Part shown: in pieces, positions 18,282 to 26,292 of the stretch
How positions within the stretch are numbered: the first letter of the stretch is position 1
Layout of the letters: every line of letters begins with the position of its first letter
NCBI RefSeq assembly: GCF_020447315.1
Contig: NZ_JAJADQ010000004.1
Location: forward strand, 62,001-126,000
Reading direction: 5' to 3'
Length of the DNA stretch: 64,000 nucleotides
Source of the DNA: Hymenobacter nitidus
Lineage (GTDB): Bacteria > Bacteroidota > Bacteroidia > Cytophagales > Hymenobacteraceae
The notes under the pieces: model-generated
Databases searched by the model: none
What the model was told of the DNA's origin: nothing
What the model saw: the letters and a program-made list of their open reading frames with translations, nothing else
Program-made: the position numbers and the translations under genes

Positions 18282-18352
18282 GTTGGTGATTTAGCGAGTT
18301 TGCTGTTCAAACCGCGCAAAGGGCGCAAGCGCAAGTTCACTAAATCACCAAC
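18282..18352. repeat. Inverted repeat between paaD and paaH
   Basis: Perfect 13-bp arms GTTGGTGATTTAG (18282-18294) and CTAAATCACCAAC (18340-18352) flank a 45-nt loop. A degenerate direct copy of the left arm (GAGTTGGTGAAATGG...TTTTAGCG) lies just upstream. It has no T-tract. It could be an mRNA processing or stability element inside the operon, or a remnant of a small repeat element. Confidence 0.65.
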
Positions 18353-18363
18353 TCATTAATTCA

Positions 18364-18870
18364 CTACGCGTGGCACTTGAAGTAATCGAAGGGCTCGTGG
18401 CAGTCGTCGCACTGGTAATGCGCCTTGCAGGCCGTGGAGCCGAACTGGCTGACAAGGTGAGTGTGGTCGGATTTGCAGAGGGGGCAGCGCACGGCCGTAT
18501 CCTTGCCGAAAAGGTTGAGCACGTGGCCGGTAGCGGTGCCATCGACGGGTGGGGCAATGCCGTAAGCTTCCAGCTTTTCGCGGCCGGCCTGACTCATCCA
18601 GTCGGTGGTCCAGGCGGGGCTGAGCTGGTTGTGAATGGTCACGTTGGGGATGCCCTCAGCCAGCAACCGCAGCCGGATATCGGTGGCAATGGTGTTCATG
18701 GCTGGGCAACCCGAGTAGGTGGGCGTGATGCTTACCGTGACCTGCTCCCCGTCCACCTTTACGCCGCGCACGATGCCCAGATCCAGAATGCTGAGCACGG
18801 GCACCTCGGGGTCCGACACCTCTTCCAGCAGCTGCCAGATGCGTTCTTCCGTGGGCGCCTTCGCTACCAT
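18364..18870 (-). CDS. paaD: PaaD, phenylacetyl-CoA epoxidase subunit/maturation factor
   Basis: A 168-residue PaaD protein. The N-terminal part is a MIP18/DUF59 domain (LLEEVSDPEVPVLSILDLGI and TPTYSGCPAM). The C-terminal part is a Cys-rich zinc ribbon (CPLCKSDHTHLVSQFGS, TACKAHYQCDDC). PaaD is required for the ring epoxidase, probably for metal or Fe-S maturation. Its first 7 nt overlap the end of paaC. Confidence 0.94.
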   Translation of the reverse strand: MVAKAPTEERIWQLLEEVSDPEVPVLSILDLGIVRGVKVDGEQVTVSITPTYSGCPAMNTIATDIRLRLLAEGIPNVTIHNQLSPAWTTDWMSQAGREKLEAYGIAPPVDGTATGHVLNLFGKDTAVRCPLCKSDHTHLVSQFGSTACKAHYQCDDCHEPFDYFKCHA

Positions 18871-19667
18871 CTCATACCGGGGTAGGTGCGCTGCATGTAC
18901 TGCAGCTCGGCCAGGATGTAGCCCAGGTGCTCAGTATGGCGACCTTCCTTGCCGCCGGTCATCATGAACACGCCCTGGGGCACGGGCAGGGTAGCTTCCT
19001 GAAAAACGTGGTTGAGGTGAGCTTCCATCTTGGGCAGCAAACCGGCATAATCCGGGATGATACCGGTGGCTTGCAGGGCTTTTTCGGCGGCTGTGGGCGT
19101 GGTCAGCTCGCCGGAATAGCGCCAAAGGTTGCCCAACGCTTTGTCGAGGCGCTGCCGGCTTTCCTCCGTGCCGTCGCCCAGGCGAATCATCCATTCCGAG
19201 CTCCACTTCAAATGGTAAGCGGCTTCCTTCACGGCCTTTTCGGCAATGGCAGCCAGGCGCTCATCGGGGCTGGCTTTGAGCTGGAGTAGGAAGTGGTAGT
19301 GGAAGTTGTCGAACAGGAATTGCCGCGCTACTGTGTCGCCGAAGTCGCCGTTGGGCTGCTCCACCAGCAGCGGGTTCTTGTACTCCACCGCCAGGCGCAG
19401 AAAGGCTAGGTCGTCTTCAGTGCGGTCCTGGCCTTCCAGCTCGGCGGCGTACTGGTAGAGGCTGCGGGTTTCGCCCAGCAGGTCCAGCGCAATGTTGGCC
19501 ATGGCCAGATCCTGCTCCAGAATCGGGCCGTGGCCGCACCATTCCGAGAGGCGGTGACCCAGAATCAGGCTGGTATCGGCCAGCTGCAGCACGTACTGAA
19601 ACAGCTGCTGCCGCAGTTCGGGCGAGTACGAGTTCAGGGCAACGGTTTCGGAAGGGGCAACTTGCAT
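18864..19667 (-). CDS. paaC: PaaC, structural subunit of phenylacetyl-CoA epoxidase
   Basis: A 267-residue ferritin-like helical protein. LGHRLSEWCGHGPILEQDLA, ANIALDLLGETRSLYQYAAE and the KWSSEWMIRLGDGTEES block match PaaC. PaaC pairs with PaaA as the non-catalytic scaffold of the diiron monooxygenase. It overlaps paaD by 7 nt and lies 11 nt after paaB. It is slightly longer than the E. coli protein (248 residues). Confidence 0.95.
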   Translation of the reverse strand: MQVAPSETVALNSYSPELRQQLFQYVLQLADTSLILGHRLSEWCGHGPILEQDLAMANIALDLLGETRSLYQYAAELEGQDRTEDDLAFLRLAVEYKNPLLVEQPNGDFGDTVARQFLFDNFHYHFLLQLKASPDERLAAIAEKAVKEAAYHLKWSSEWMIRLGDGTEESRQRLDKALGNLWRYSGELTTPTAAEKALQATGIIPDYAGLLPKMEAHLNHVFQEATLPVPQGVFMMTGGKEGRHTEHLGYILAELQYMQRTYPGMRW

Positions 19668-19678
19668 AGCGCTCAGAA

Positions 19679-19966
19679 TTACATGTGCTTGATGGAGTCC
19701 GGAACCTGGTAGAAGGTCGGGTGCCGGTACACTTTGTCGTTGGCCGGGTCGTAGAAGGCCTCGGCGTCGTCGGGGTTGGAGGCGTGCACGTGCTTGCTTT
19801 CTACCACCCAGATGCTGATGCCTTCGAGGCGGCGGGTGTACACGTCGCGGGCGTTCTGGATGGCCATGGTAGCGTCGGCGGCGTGCAGGCTGCCCACGTG
19901 CTTATGGTCGAGGCCCTGCTTGCTGCGGATGAAAACTTCCCACAGCGGCCATTCGGATTGCGTCAT
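19679..19966 (-). CDS. paaB: PaaB, phenylacetyl-CoA epoxidase subunit
   Basis: A 95-residue PaaB protein, of the family's usual length. WPLWEVFIRSKQGLDHKHVG, HAADATMAIQNARDVYTRR and VYRHPTFYQVPDSIKHM are characteristic. PaaB bridges PaaAC heterodimers and is needed for activity in the cell. It is separated from paaA by about 170 nt that hold a large inverted repeat. Confidence 0.95.
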   Translation of the reverse strand: MTQSEWPLWEVFIRSKQGLDHKHVGSLHAADATMAIQNARDVYTRRLEGISIWVVESKHVHASNPDDAEAFYDPANDKVYRHPTFYQVPDSIKHM

Positions 19967-19980
19967 TGTGCTTGGTGGCG

Positions 19981-20133
19981 CCTCACCCCTAGCGCCTCTC
20001 CGAAAGAGGAGAGGGGGAACTAGCTCTAGCAGGCTAGGAACTAGTTATGGCTTAGGGTAGGGCTGCTTTTTAGGATTAGAAAACTAAAAGCTAGTTCCCC
20101 TCTCTACTTTCGAAGAGGGGCTAGGGGTGAGGC
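19981..20133. repeat. Large imperfect inverted repeat between paaA and paaB
   Basis: Arms of about 45 nt (19981 to about 20027, beginning CCTCACCCCTAGCGCCTCTC, and 20089-20133, ending CTAGGGGTGAGG) pair with only a few mismatches around a central spacer of about 60 nt. Each arm also contains a small local hairpin (CTCTCCGAAAGAGGAGAG type). It has the shape of a REP/MITE-like palindromic element that inserted into the operon. Because paaB is downstream of paaA, the hairpin will be in the mRNA and may set their expression ratio. Confidence 0.75.
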
Positions 20134-20135
20134 AG

Positions 20136-21089
20136 CTAAGCGGCCTGCGTTTCGGCGCGCTCAGCGCGCTTTTTGGCGTGGGCCAGAGCGGCTTCGCGCA
20201 CCCAGGCGCCTTCCTCGTGGGCTTTTATCCGGGCGCCGAGGCGGTCCTTATTGCACATGCCGTTGCCTTTCACCACGTTCCAGAATTCCTCCCAGTTCAC
20301 GTCGCCGAAGTCGTAGCCCTGCTTGGTTTCGTTCCACTGCAGCGCGGGGTCGGGCACGGTCAGGCCCAAGAACTCGGCCTGGGGCACCATCATATCCACG
20401 AATTTCTGGCGCAGCTCGTCGTTGGTGAAGCGCTTGATGCGCCACTTCATGCTCTGCTCGGTGTTGGGTGAGTCGGCGTCTTTGGGGCCGAACATCATCA
20501 GCGTGGGCCACCACCAGCGGTTTAGGGCTTCCTGGGCCATGGCTTTCTGCTCGGGCGCGCCTTCGCACAGGGTCTGCATGATTTCGAAACCCTGGCGTTG
20601 GTGGAAGCTTTCTTCCTTGCACACCCGCACCATGGCCCGGGCATAAGGGCCGTAGCTGGTGCGGCACAGCGGCACCTGGTTCAGAATAGCGGCGCCATCC
20701 ACGAGCCAGCCCACGGTGCCCATATCGGCCCAACTCAGGGTCGGGTAATTGAAAATGCTGGAATACTTGGCCTTACCCGAGTGCAGGTCGGCCAGCATTT
20801 GGTCCCGCGAAGCGCCCAGGGTTTCGGCGGCCGAGTAGAGGTAGAGGCCGTGGCCGGCTTCGTCCTGCACTTTGCTCAGCAGAATGGACTTGCGCTTCAG
20901 CGAAGGGGCGCGGGTAATCCAGTTGCCTTCGGGCAGCATACCGACCAGCTCGGAGTGGGCGTGCTGGGAAATTTGCCGGATCAGCGTTTTGCGGTACGCA
21001 TCGGGCATCCAGTCTTTAGGCTCAATACGAACGTCCGCGTCAATGCGGGCCTGAAACTGCTCTTCGAGGTTGATTTCTACCGTTTCCAT
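20136..21089 (-). CDS. paaA: PaaA, catalytic subunit of phenylacetyl-CoA 1,2-epoxidase
   Basis: A 317-residue diiron carboxylate protein, close to E. coli PaaA (309). Iron-binding regions are visible in the helices around [20 protein letters not shown] and [36 protein letters not shown] and [19 protein letters not shown] are family signatures. The multi-subunit enzyme converts phenylacetyl-CoA to its ring 1,2-epoxide with electrons from PaaE. The gene starts 16 nt downstream of a perfect palindromic operator, so this is probably the regulated first gene of the main operon. Confidence 0.96.
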   Translation of the reverse strand: METVEINLEEQFQARIDADVRIEPKDWMPDAYRKTLIRQISQHAHSELVGMLPEGNWITRAPSLKRKSILLSKVQDEAGHGLYLYSAAETLGASRDQMLADLHSGKAKYSSIFNYPTLSWADMGTVGWLVDGAAILNQVPLCRTSYGPYARAMVRVCKEESFHQRQGFEIMQTLCEGAPEQKAMAQEALNRWWWPTLMMFGPKDADSPNTEQSMKWRIKRFTNDELRQKFVDMMVPQAEFLGLTVPDPALQWNETKQGYDFGDVNWEEFWNVVKGNGMCNKDRLGARIKAHEEGAWVREAALAHAKKRAERAETQAA

Positions 21090-21105
21090 GCGCTTTCAAC
21101 AAAGT

Positions 21106-21127
21106 TTAACTAACATTCGTTAGTTAA
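21106..21127. promoter_or_regulatory. Palindromic TetR-type operator at paaA
   Basis: A perfect inverted repeat, TTAACTAAC-ATTC-GTTAGTTAA, lies 16 nt upstream of the paaA start. The same 9-4-9 architecture with 14 of 18 arm bases identical occurs in front of the tetR gene (23731-23752). This strongly suggests direct control of paaA by the TetR protein of this cluster. Confidence 0.75.
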
Positions 21128-21173
21128 AAGTAAGAAAAATATCGGGTTTAGACGATTATATAGGAGTTGGCAG

Positions 21174-21674
21174 CTATTTACTGGTTCGAATTAGAGTCCG
21201 ACGAGTACCGTTAGTAGCCGTTAAGATGATTTCAAGGCCAATTAGTTTCTCAGACAATGAATCAGTAATAGTGTATAATCCATCAGACAAATAAACCGAG
21301 TGGGCTTCGTGTTTCTCGTCTTGTGCAGGATTCCGAACTATTAGTTTGTTACCTCTAATACCCCACGAAAAAGAGTGAATTATTTCGCTTGACCCTTCAG
21401 CAACAACAACTGCTGTCGAATCAGATTTGAACTCCACGTCAGAGCAAGTATTACACATTACCCGTGTTACTTCTCGTGCAACGGTCTTCTTCGAAGTTTT
21501 CGCTTGTTCGTACTCAATAGGACCACTCGACCACCTTCCTACTAAACTGGCTACCGAAATGTCTTTTTGCTTGGTTTGAGCGAAACTTTCCTGCGTTGTC
21601 ATACCGCTGATATGGAAGATGATCAGGCAGAACAAGGCTTTTGTAGCTAAGCAGTCTGTTGAGTTTATAGACAT
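21174..21674 (-). CDS. Hypothetical secreted protein (lipocalin-like?), orphan within the paa cluster
   Basis: A 166-residue protein with a hydrophobic N-terminus (about 10-32, ending MTTQESFAQ) that may be a signal peptide. The mature part begins SVASLVGRWSSGPIEY and contains CNTCSDVEFKSDSTAVVV, a beta-rich pattern like the lipocalin-like domains of other Bacteroidota proteins. The function is unknown and has no obvious link to phenylacetate. The gene is visibly more AT-rich than its neighbours and separates paaE from paaA. It may have its own promoter. Insertion by horizontal transfer is the simplest reading. Confidence 0.7.
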   Translation of the reverse strand: MSINSTDCLATKALFCLIIFHISGMTTQESFAQTKQKDISVASLVGRWSSGPIEYEQAKTSKKTVAREVTRVMCNTCSDVEFKSDSTAVVVAEGSSEIIHSFSWGIRGNKLIVRNPAQDEKHEAHSVYLSDGLYTITDSLSEKLIGLEIILTATNGTRRTLIRTSK

Positions 21675-21746
21675 TAGATAAACCAGTAAGACTGCTGCAG
21701 CTTCAGCACGCGAGATGCTACGCTCTGCATGACGGTCAATTAAGCC

Positions 21747-22826
21747 TTACTGGTCGAAATCCACCTTCACCTTCTCCGAAGTAGGGCGGGCCTGGCAGGA
21801 GAGGACGTATCCTTTGGCCACTTCGGTATCGGAGAGGGAGTAGTTCACATCCATTTCTACTTTACCCTCGACGACGCGGCAGCGGCAGGTGCTGCACATG
21901 CCGTTTTTGCAGGAATAGGGCGCATCTACGCCGGTTTCGAGCAGGGCGTCGAGGATGGTATTGCCGTAGTACGACATTTCCAGAATGCGCGTGTTGCCAT
22001 CGAGCTGTACCGTTACCTGGCTGTGCTTGTCGTCTTCGCCCGCGGGGCGCACCTTGGCTGGGCCGGCCTGGGTTTTGCCGCCGCCCGCGGTGCCGAACAT
22101 TTCGAAGTGAATCTTCTCGGGGGCTACGCCGGCGTTGGTCAACGCGGCTTTTACGCCCAGAATCATTTCCTCGGGGCCACAGATAAAGCACTCATCAATC
22201 TGGGCGGCGGGCAGGATTTTCTGCAGGAACAGCTCGGCTTTCTGCTGGTCGATGCGGCCGAAGAGCAGGTCGGTGTCGCCCTGCTCCCGGCTCAGGATGT
22301 GGTACACGCTCAGGCGGTTGAGAAACTTGTTCTTCAGCGCCTCGATGCCTTCCTTGAAGATGATGGAGTTGCGGCCCCGGTTGCCGTAAATCAATGTTAC
22401 CTGGCTCTGGGGTTCGGTCAGCAGCACGGTTTTGAGGATGCTGAACACCGGCGTGATGCCGCTGCCGGCCGCAAATAGCACGTAGTGCTTGGCCTGCTCG
22501 GGATGCAGCTCGGTGTAGAAATGCCCCGCCGGCGGCATAACGTCCAGCTCCTCGCCGACGGTGAGCCTATCCACAGCCAACGACGAAAACCGGCCTTCGG
22601 GCACTTTCTTGATGGCCACCTGCCACTCGTTTTCCAGCGGACTGCTGCAAATGGAGTAGGAGCGGCGCAGTTCCTCGCCATTGTGCTCCCGCCGGAAGGT
22701 CAGGTACTGGCCCTGGGTGAAGCGGAACGTGTCGCGCAGGTCCTCGGGCACGTCCAGCGACACGACCACGCTGTCGGGCGTTTCCTTTTCGATGCGCTTG
22801 ATGCGGACTTTATGAAATCGACTCAT
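21747..22826 (-). CDS. paaE: PaaE, phenylacetyl-CoA epoxidase reductase
   Basis: A 359-residue flavo-iron-sulfur reductase of the usual size. The FAD-binding domain has LRRSYSICSSP (about 53-63); the NAD-binding domain has HYVLFAAGSGITPVFSIL and EC-FICGPEEM; the C-terminal plant-type ferredoxin domain has the 2Fe-2S cysteines C306, C311, C314 and C344 (CKNGMCSTC...LSC). It passes electrons from NADPH to PaaA. It is separated from paaA by an unrelated gene and from tetR by 104 nt. Confidence 0.94.
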   Translation of the reverse strand: MSRFHKVRIKRIEKETPDSVVVSLDVPEDLRDTFRFTQGQYLTFRREHNGEELRRSYSICSSPLENEWQVAIKKVPEGRFSSLAVDRLTVGEELDVMPPAGHFYTELHPEQAKHYVLFAAGSGITPVFSILKTVLLTEPQSQVTLIYGNRGRNSIIFKEGIEALKNKFLNRLSVYHILSREQGDTDLLFGRIDQQKAELFLQKILPAAQIDECFICGPEEMILGVKAALTNAGVAPEKIHFEMFGTAGGGKTQAGPAKVRPAGEDDKHSQVTVQLDGNTRILEMSYYGNTILDALLETGVDAPYSCKNGMCSTCRCRVVEGKVEMDVNYSLSDTEVAKGYVLSCQARPTSEKVKVDFDQ

Positions 22827-22831
22827 TACTA

Positions 22832-22926
22832 GTTGGTTTTTAGTTTTTGGTTGGTTGTTTTTGGTCGATGAAGTCCCTGGCTATATTCAGAGAGGCCATA
22901 CACCAAAAACGAATCACCAAAAACCA
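22832..22926. repeat. Imperfect inverted repeat between tetR and paaE
   Basis: A T/G-rich arm (about 22832-22865, GTTGGTTTTTAGTTTTTGG and on) can pair imperfectly with an A/C-rich arm (22901-22926, CCAAAAACGAATCACCAAAA). It lies in the gap between the tetR stop and the paaE start. It may be a weak terminator or an mRNA element. The AATCACCAA word also occurs in the paaD-paaH repeat. Confidence 0.45.
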
Positions 22927-22930
22927 GATG

Positions 22931-23512
22931 CTATTTGGCCAATCCGTTCAGCAGGATGGTCATGATGTTTTCCTCTAACTCTTCGGCCGTAATGCCCCGG
23001 CCGGGGCGGTACCACAGCTCCACCCAGCGCACGGCCGACAGAATAGTGAACAGGGCTACCGACACGTTCATGGGCTGAAACTCGCCGGCCGTAATGCCCT
23101 GCTCGATGAGGGCCGCAAAGCCCTTTTCGTAGGTTTTGCGAGCTTCCTTGAACTGCTGCAGCTTTACCTCGCTGAGGTATTTCCAGTCGTTGTTGGCTAC
23201 CGATACAGCCGCGCCATCCTCAATCATAAGGCGGATATGGAGCCGAATCAGGGCCTTAAGCTTGTCGACGTAGGACACCGGCAGCTGCTCAATTTCGTTG
23301 AGCTGGGAGATATAGGTGTTCGAAACGTGAAAGCAGATGCTTTCCAGAATGTCGTCTTTGGAGCTGATGTGGTTGTACATGCTGGCTGCTTCCATGCCTA
23401 CCTGGGAGCCCAGGTCGCGCATGGAAGTGCCGCCGAAACCTTTGGCCTTGAAGAGCTTGGCTGCCTCTTCCAGAATCACCTGCCGTTTATTGGTCTTAAC
23501 TTTTTTAGCCAT
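22931..23512 (-). CDS. TetR/AcrR family regulator, probable paa repressor
   Basis: A 193-residue TetR protein. The N-terminal helix-turn-helix is typical (ILEEAAKLFKAKGFGGTSMR, then DLGSQVGMEAASMYNHISSK). The C-terminal ligand domain is helical and contains WVELWYRPGRG near the end. It is the first gene of the cluster. Matching palindromes at its own promoter and at paaA suggest autoregulation and control of the pathway, with a CoA ester such as phenylacetyl-CoA as likely inducer by analogy with PaaR of other bacteria (inference). Confidence 0.9.
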   Translation of the reverse strand: MAKKVKTNKRQVILEEAAKLFKAKGFGGTSMRDLGSQVGMEAASMYNHISSKDDILESICFHVSNTYISQLNEIEQLPVSYVDKLKALIRLHIRLMIEDGAAVSVANNDWKYLSEVKLQQFKEARKTYEKGFAALIEQGITAGEFQPMNVSVALFTILSAVRWVELWYRPGRGITAEELEENIMTILLNGLAK

Positions 23513-23706
23513 TCAACTCGTCAGAAATAGGGCGTGCGGTACGTGGGCGGTTGAGATGGGTAAAGCTAGAAGATGCGCGGCATATGTCGTAAACGCCGCT
23601 TTCTGGGCGCACTGCTTTTTAATTGGACGGCGGGGCAGTGAGTAACAGCTCGGGTGCTGTTCGGCCCGCACGCCGGGCAGAGGGGCTGGAACGGAAAAGC
23701 CCGCAC

Positions 23707-23738
23707 TAAAAGTATTGGTCCGTGGCCACATAAACAAA
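23707..23738 (-). promoter_or_regulatory. Promoter of tetR
   Basis: On the minus strand TTTG (23738-23735), a 20-nt spacer and TACTTTTA (23714-23707) match the Bacteroidota -33/-7 consensus except for the last base. The -33 element lies inside the palindromic operator, as expected for autorepression. Confidence 0.55.
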
Positions 23739-23752
23739 CGTTTGTTAGTCAT
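23731..23752. promoter_or_regulatory. Palindromic TetR-type operator at tetR
   Basis: TAAACAAAC-GTTT-GTTAGTCAT has the same 9-4-9 layout as the paaA operator and contains a perfect inner palindrome AACAAACGTTTGTT. It covers the -33 element of the tetR promoter. Confidence 0.7.
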
Positions 23753-23838
23753 CTTGCCCCAGGCAGTACCTTTTGCCCTGCTGCTCCGGTAACAACTCCC
23801 CAACGCTTGCTGGTGGAGCCGCCACGAACAGCCGGACT

Positions 23839-24789
23839 TTAGTGGAAAGGACGCTTCTTGACCATGCCACCTTCCGCGTCGTCGATGCTGTGCTGGATAA
23901 CGAAGGCCTGCGGATCGAGACGGCGCACTTCGGTGCGCAGCTGCGGCAGCTCCAGGCGCGTGACGACGGTGAAAACAATGTCCATATCCAGGTCCCGGTC
24001 GCCGCGCTTGCCGAAGCCACGCTTGCCCTGGTAAATCGTCACGCCCCGGCCCAGCGTGGTAGTAATTGCTTCGCGGATAGCCTCACTGCGGGCCGAAATG
24101 ATGGTGACGCCGGTGTATTGCTCGATGCCGTTGAGCAGGAAATCGAGGGTCTTGGAGGCCGAAACGTAGGTTAGGATAGAATACAGGGCCGTCTGCACGC
24201 CCAGCACGAAAGCCGCCACGCCGAAAATAACGATGTTGAGCAGCAGAATCACGTCACTTACCTTCAGCAGGGGGCTATGCTTGTTGATCAGCAGCGCTGC
24301 TACTTCGGTGCCGTCGAGCACGGCCCCGCCCCGCATGGCCAAGCCAATGCCGGCCCCGATAAAGACGCCGCCAAACACGGCCGTAAGCAGCAAATCCTTG
24401 GTTACGTCGGGGTAGGGCACCACCACCAGGCACAAAGCCAGGCCGGCAATGGCGGCGGCGCTTTTCAGGGCAAAGCCCAGGCCGATCTGGCGGTAGCCCA
24501 GCACCACAAAGGGCAGGTTGATGATGAGCAGCAGCCACGACAAGGGTACATCCAGCGTGGCCGAAATGAGCATGGAAATGCCCGTTACGCCGCCGTCGAT
24601 AAAGTGGCTGGACAGCAGAAAGCCCTTCAGGCCCATGCCGGCGCACAAGATGCCCAGCACGATGAGGGTCACGTTTTTGATTTTTTCGGACAGGTTGCCG
24701 GGCTGCGCCGCGGGAGCAGGAAGAGAAGCCATAGAAGCAGAAGTGCGTTGCCGAAGCTTACGCAAGATGATGAATTGGGGAAGAAGCAT
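23839..24789 (-). CDS. YitT family membrane protein (first paralog)
   Basis: A 316-residue protein with five or six membrane helices in the first 210 residues and a C-terminal DUF2179 domain of about 80 residues (YTGVTIISARSEAIREAITT, LGRGVTIYQGKRGFGK). The GFLLSSHFIDGGVTGISMLI motif is a YitT signature. The function is unknown. The first in-frame ATG is kept because the paralog at 61180-62148 shares its unusual start (MLLPQFIILRKLRQR versus MLIPQLLMLDKLRRQ). It starts 19 nt after the antiporter gene, so the two form an operon. Confidence 0.9.
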   Translation of the reverse strand: MLLPQFIILRKLRQRTSASMASLPAPAAQPGNLSEKIKNVTLIVLGILCAGMGLKGFLLSSHFIDGGVTGISMLISATLDVPLSWLLLIINLPFVVLGYRQIGLGFALKSAAAIAGLALCLVVVPYPDVTKDLLLTAVFGGVFIGAGIGLAMRGGAVLDGTEVAALLINKHSPLLKVSDVILLLNIVIFGVAAFVLGVQTALYSILTYVSASKTLDFLLNGIEQYTGVTIISARSEAIREAITTTLGRGVTIYQGKRGFGKRGDRDLDMDIVFTVVTRLELPQLRTEVRRLDPQAFVIQHSIDDAEGGMVKKRPFH

Positions 24790-24808
24790 GGCTGAAAAAC
24801 AGGTGACC

Positions 24809-26077
24809 TTAGTCTGTCTGCGTTGATTCGCTTAACTCCGAGGTGATTTTGCGGCCGTGGCGGCGGTCCAGCCAGTTCATGACGGGCGTAGCCAGAATGC
24901 CGTGCAGGCAGATAGACACCAGCATGGTGAAGCCCACAATGGCCCACAGCTGCCGGGCTTCGGGAAAGTCGGCTTTTTCGAGGGCAAAAGCCAGGTAAAA
25001 GATGGAGCCGATGCCGCGGATGCCGAAAAAGGAGATGACGCCGCGCTCGGCCAGCGTCACGCGCGGGGAGCGGGCCAGTGTGAGCAAGCCGCCCAGGGGC
25101 CGGATAACCAACACCAGCAGCAAGCCCAGCGCCGCGCCCTGCCAGGTAAGCGGGGCCAGCATACCGCGCATAATGGCGCCCCCGAACAGGATGAGAATCA
25201 CTACGATAAACAGTCGTTCGAGCTGGTCGGTGAAGGCGTGCATGTGCTTGTGGTACTCGTGGCGCCGCTCCCGGCTGCGCAGCGTAACGGCGGCCAGAAA
25301 CACGGCCAGAAAGCCGTAGCCGTGTACCAGCTCCGTGACGCCGTAGGTGATGAGCGTAACGGCCAGCGCTACGAACCCGTAGGCCCCGGCCTTAATGCTG
25401 ATACGCTTGGGCAGGCTAAAAATCAGGTAAGCCAGCAGCTTGCCCGACAGGATGCCCAGCACCAGGGCGGCCCCGGTGCGGTAGGCCACATCCATCCACA
25501 GCCAGTGCCCCAGCTTGGCCGACAGCGCGCCGGTAGCCGGAAGGATGCCCAGGGCCAGAAACACGAAAGGAAACGCCAGGCCGTCGTTAAGACCGGCTTC
25601 GCCCGTGAGGGAAAAGCGCACGTTGTCTTCGCGCCCTTCGCCGGGGTCACCCACCTGCACGTCGCCGGCCAGCACGGGGTCGGTGGGGGCCAGGGCCGCG
25701 GCCAGCAGCAGGGCACTGGCCAGGGGCAGGCCCACCAGCGTCCAGCCCACCAGCGTGACGGCCGCAATGGTCAGAATCATCAGCACCAGCACCAGCAGCA
25801 GCGGGGTGCGCCAGGTGCGCAGGGAAAAGGGCCGGTCAATCTTCAGGCCCGTACCGGTGAGGGCCACCAGCACGCACAGCTCGGAGAGGTGAGTGACTAA
25901 GGGCTTGTGCCGGGCGGGGTCGGTGGGTAGGTCCAGCGGCAGGGCGTAGACGGCCATACCCAGCGCCAGATACAGGATAGGGTAGGACAGCGGGTACTTT
26001 TCCAGCAGCGAAGGCAGCCAGGCTACCCCCAGAATGGCTATTCCCAGAATAACCAGCGTGGTTGTATATAAAGGCAT
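24809..26077 (-). CDS. CPA1-type Na+/H+ antiporter (NhaP-like)
   Basis: A 422-residue polytopic membrane protein with about 12 helices. LAAALAPTDPVLAGDVQVG holds the PTDP-type motif of the CPA1 family, and LTGEAGLNDGLAFPFVFLAL the GExxxNDxxA ion-binding site. It should exchange Na+ or K+ for protons across the inner membrane. The open frame runs to 26389, but residues upstream of ATG 26077 (MPLYTTTLVILGIAIL) are Arg/Pro-rich and unlike a membrane protein start. It is followed closely by the yitT-like gene. Confidence 0.92.
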   Translation of the reverse strand: MPLYTTTLVILGIAILGVAWLPSLLEKYPLSYPILYLALGMAVYALPLDLPTDPARHKPLVTHLSELCVLVALTGTGLKIDRPFSLRTWRTPLLLVLVLMILTIAAVTLVGWTLVGLPLASALLLAAALAPTDPVLAGDVQVGDPGEGREDNVRFSLTGEAGLNDGLAFPFVFLALGILPATGALSAKLGHWLWMDVAYRTGAALVLGILSGKLLAYLIFSLPKRISIKAGAYGFVALAVTLITYGVTELVHGYGFLAVFLAAVTLRSRERRHEYHKHMHAFTDQLERLFIVVILILFGGAIMRGMLAPLTWQGAALGLLLVLVIRPLGGLLTLARSPRVTLAERGVISFFGIRGIGSIFYLAFALEKADFPEARQLWAIVGFTMLVSICLHGILATPVMNWLDRRHGRKITSELSESTQTD

Positions 26078-26292
26078 CAGAAGAAGGAAAGTCCCGTGAA
26101 AAAACTGGGGCGTGATGAAGCCGGGCAGCTTGCCCGGCCCCGAAAAATTTTCGGGCGCCGCAACCACACGGTGCGCGCCAGGCGCGGATACTGAATCAGC
26201 CTGGAATACGGGCTGGCGCAGCGAGCGGCAGAATGCCGTGAGGCGCGGTTTCGTGGGCCGCCGCACGGTAAAAAGAGGCCAGGGTGGGCTGG

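Larger units (their letters stand above)
23513..23838. other. Regulatory region upstream of tetR
   Basis: About 325 nt with no convincing gene. It contains the tetR promoter and operator near 23707-23752, leaving a long leader of roughly 190 nt before the tetR start. I see no recognised riboswitch fold in that leader. Confidence 0.5.

Noticed and set aside
18252..18363. Short near-repeats TTGGTGA in the paaD-paaH gap as a CRISPR-like array
   Set aside because: Only two or three degenerate copies, no regular spacers and no cas genes.
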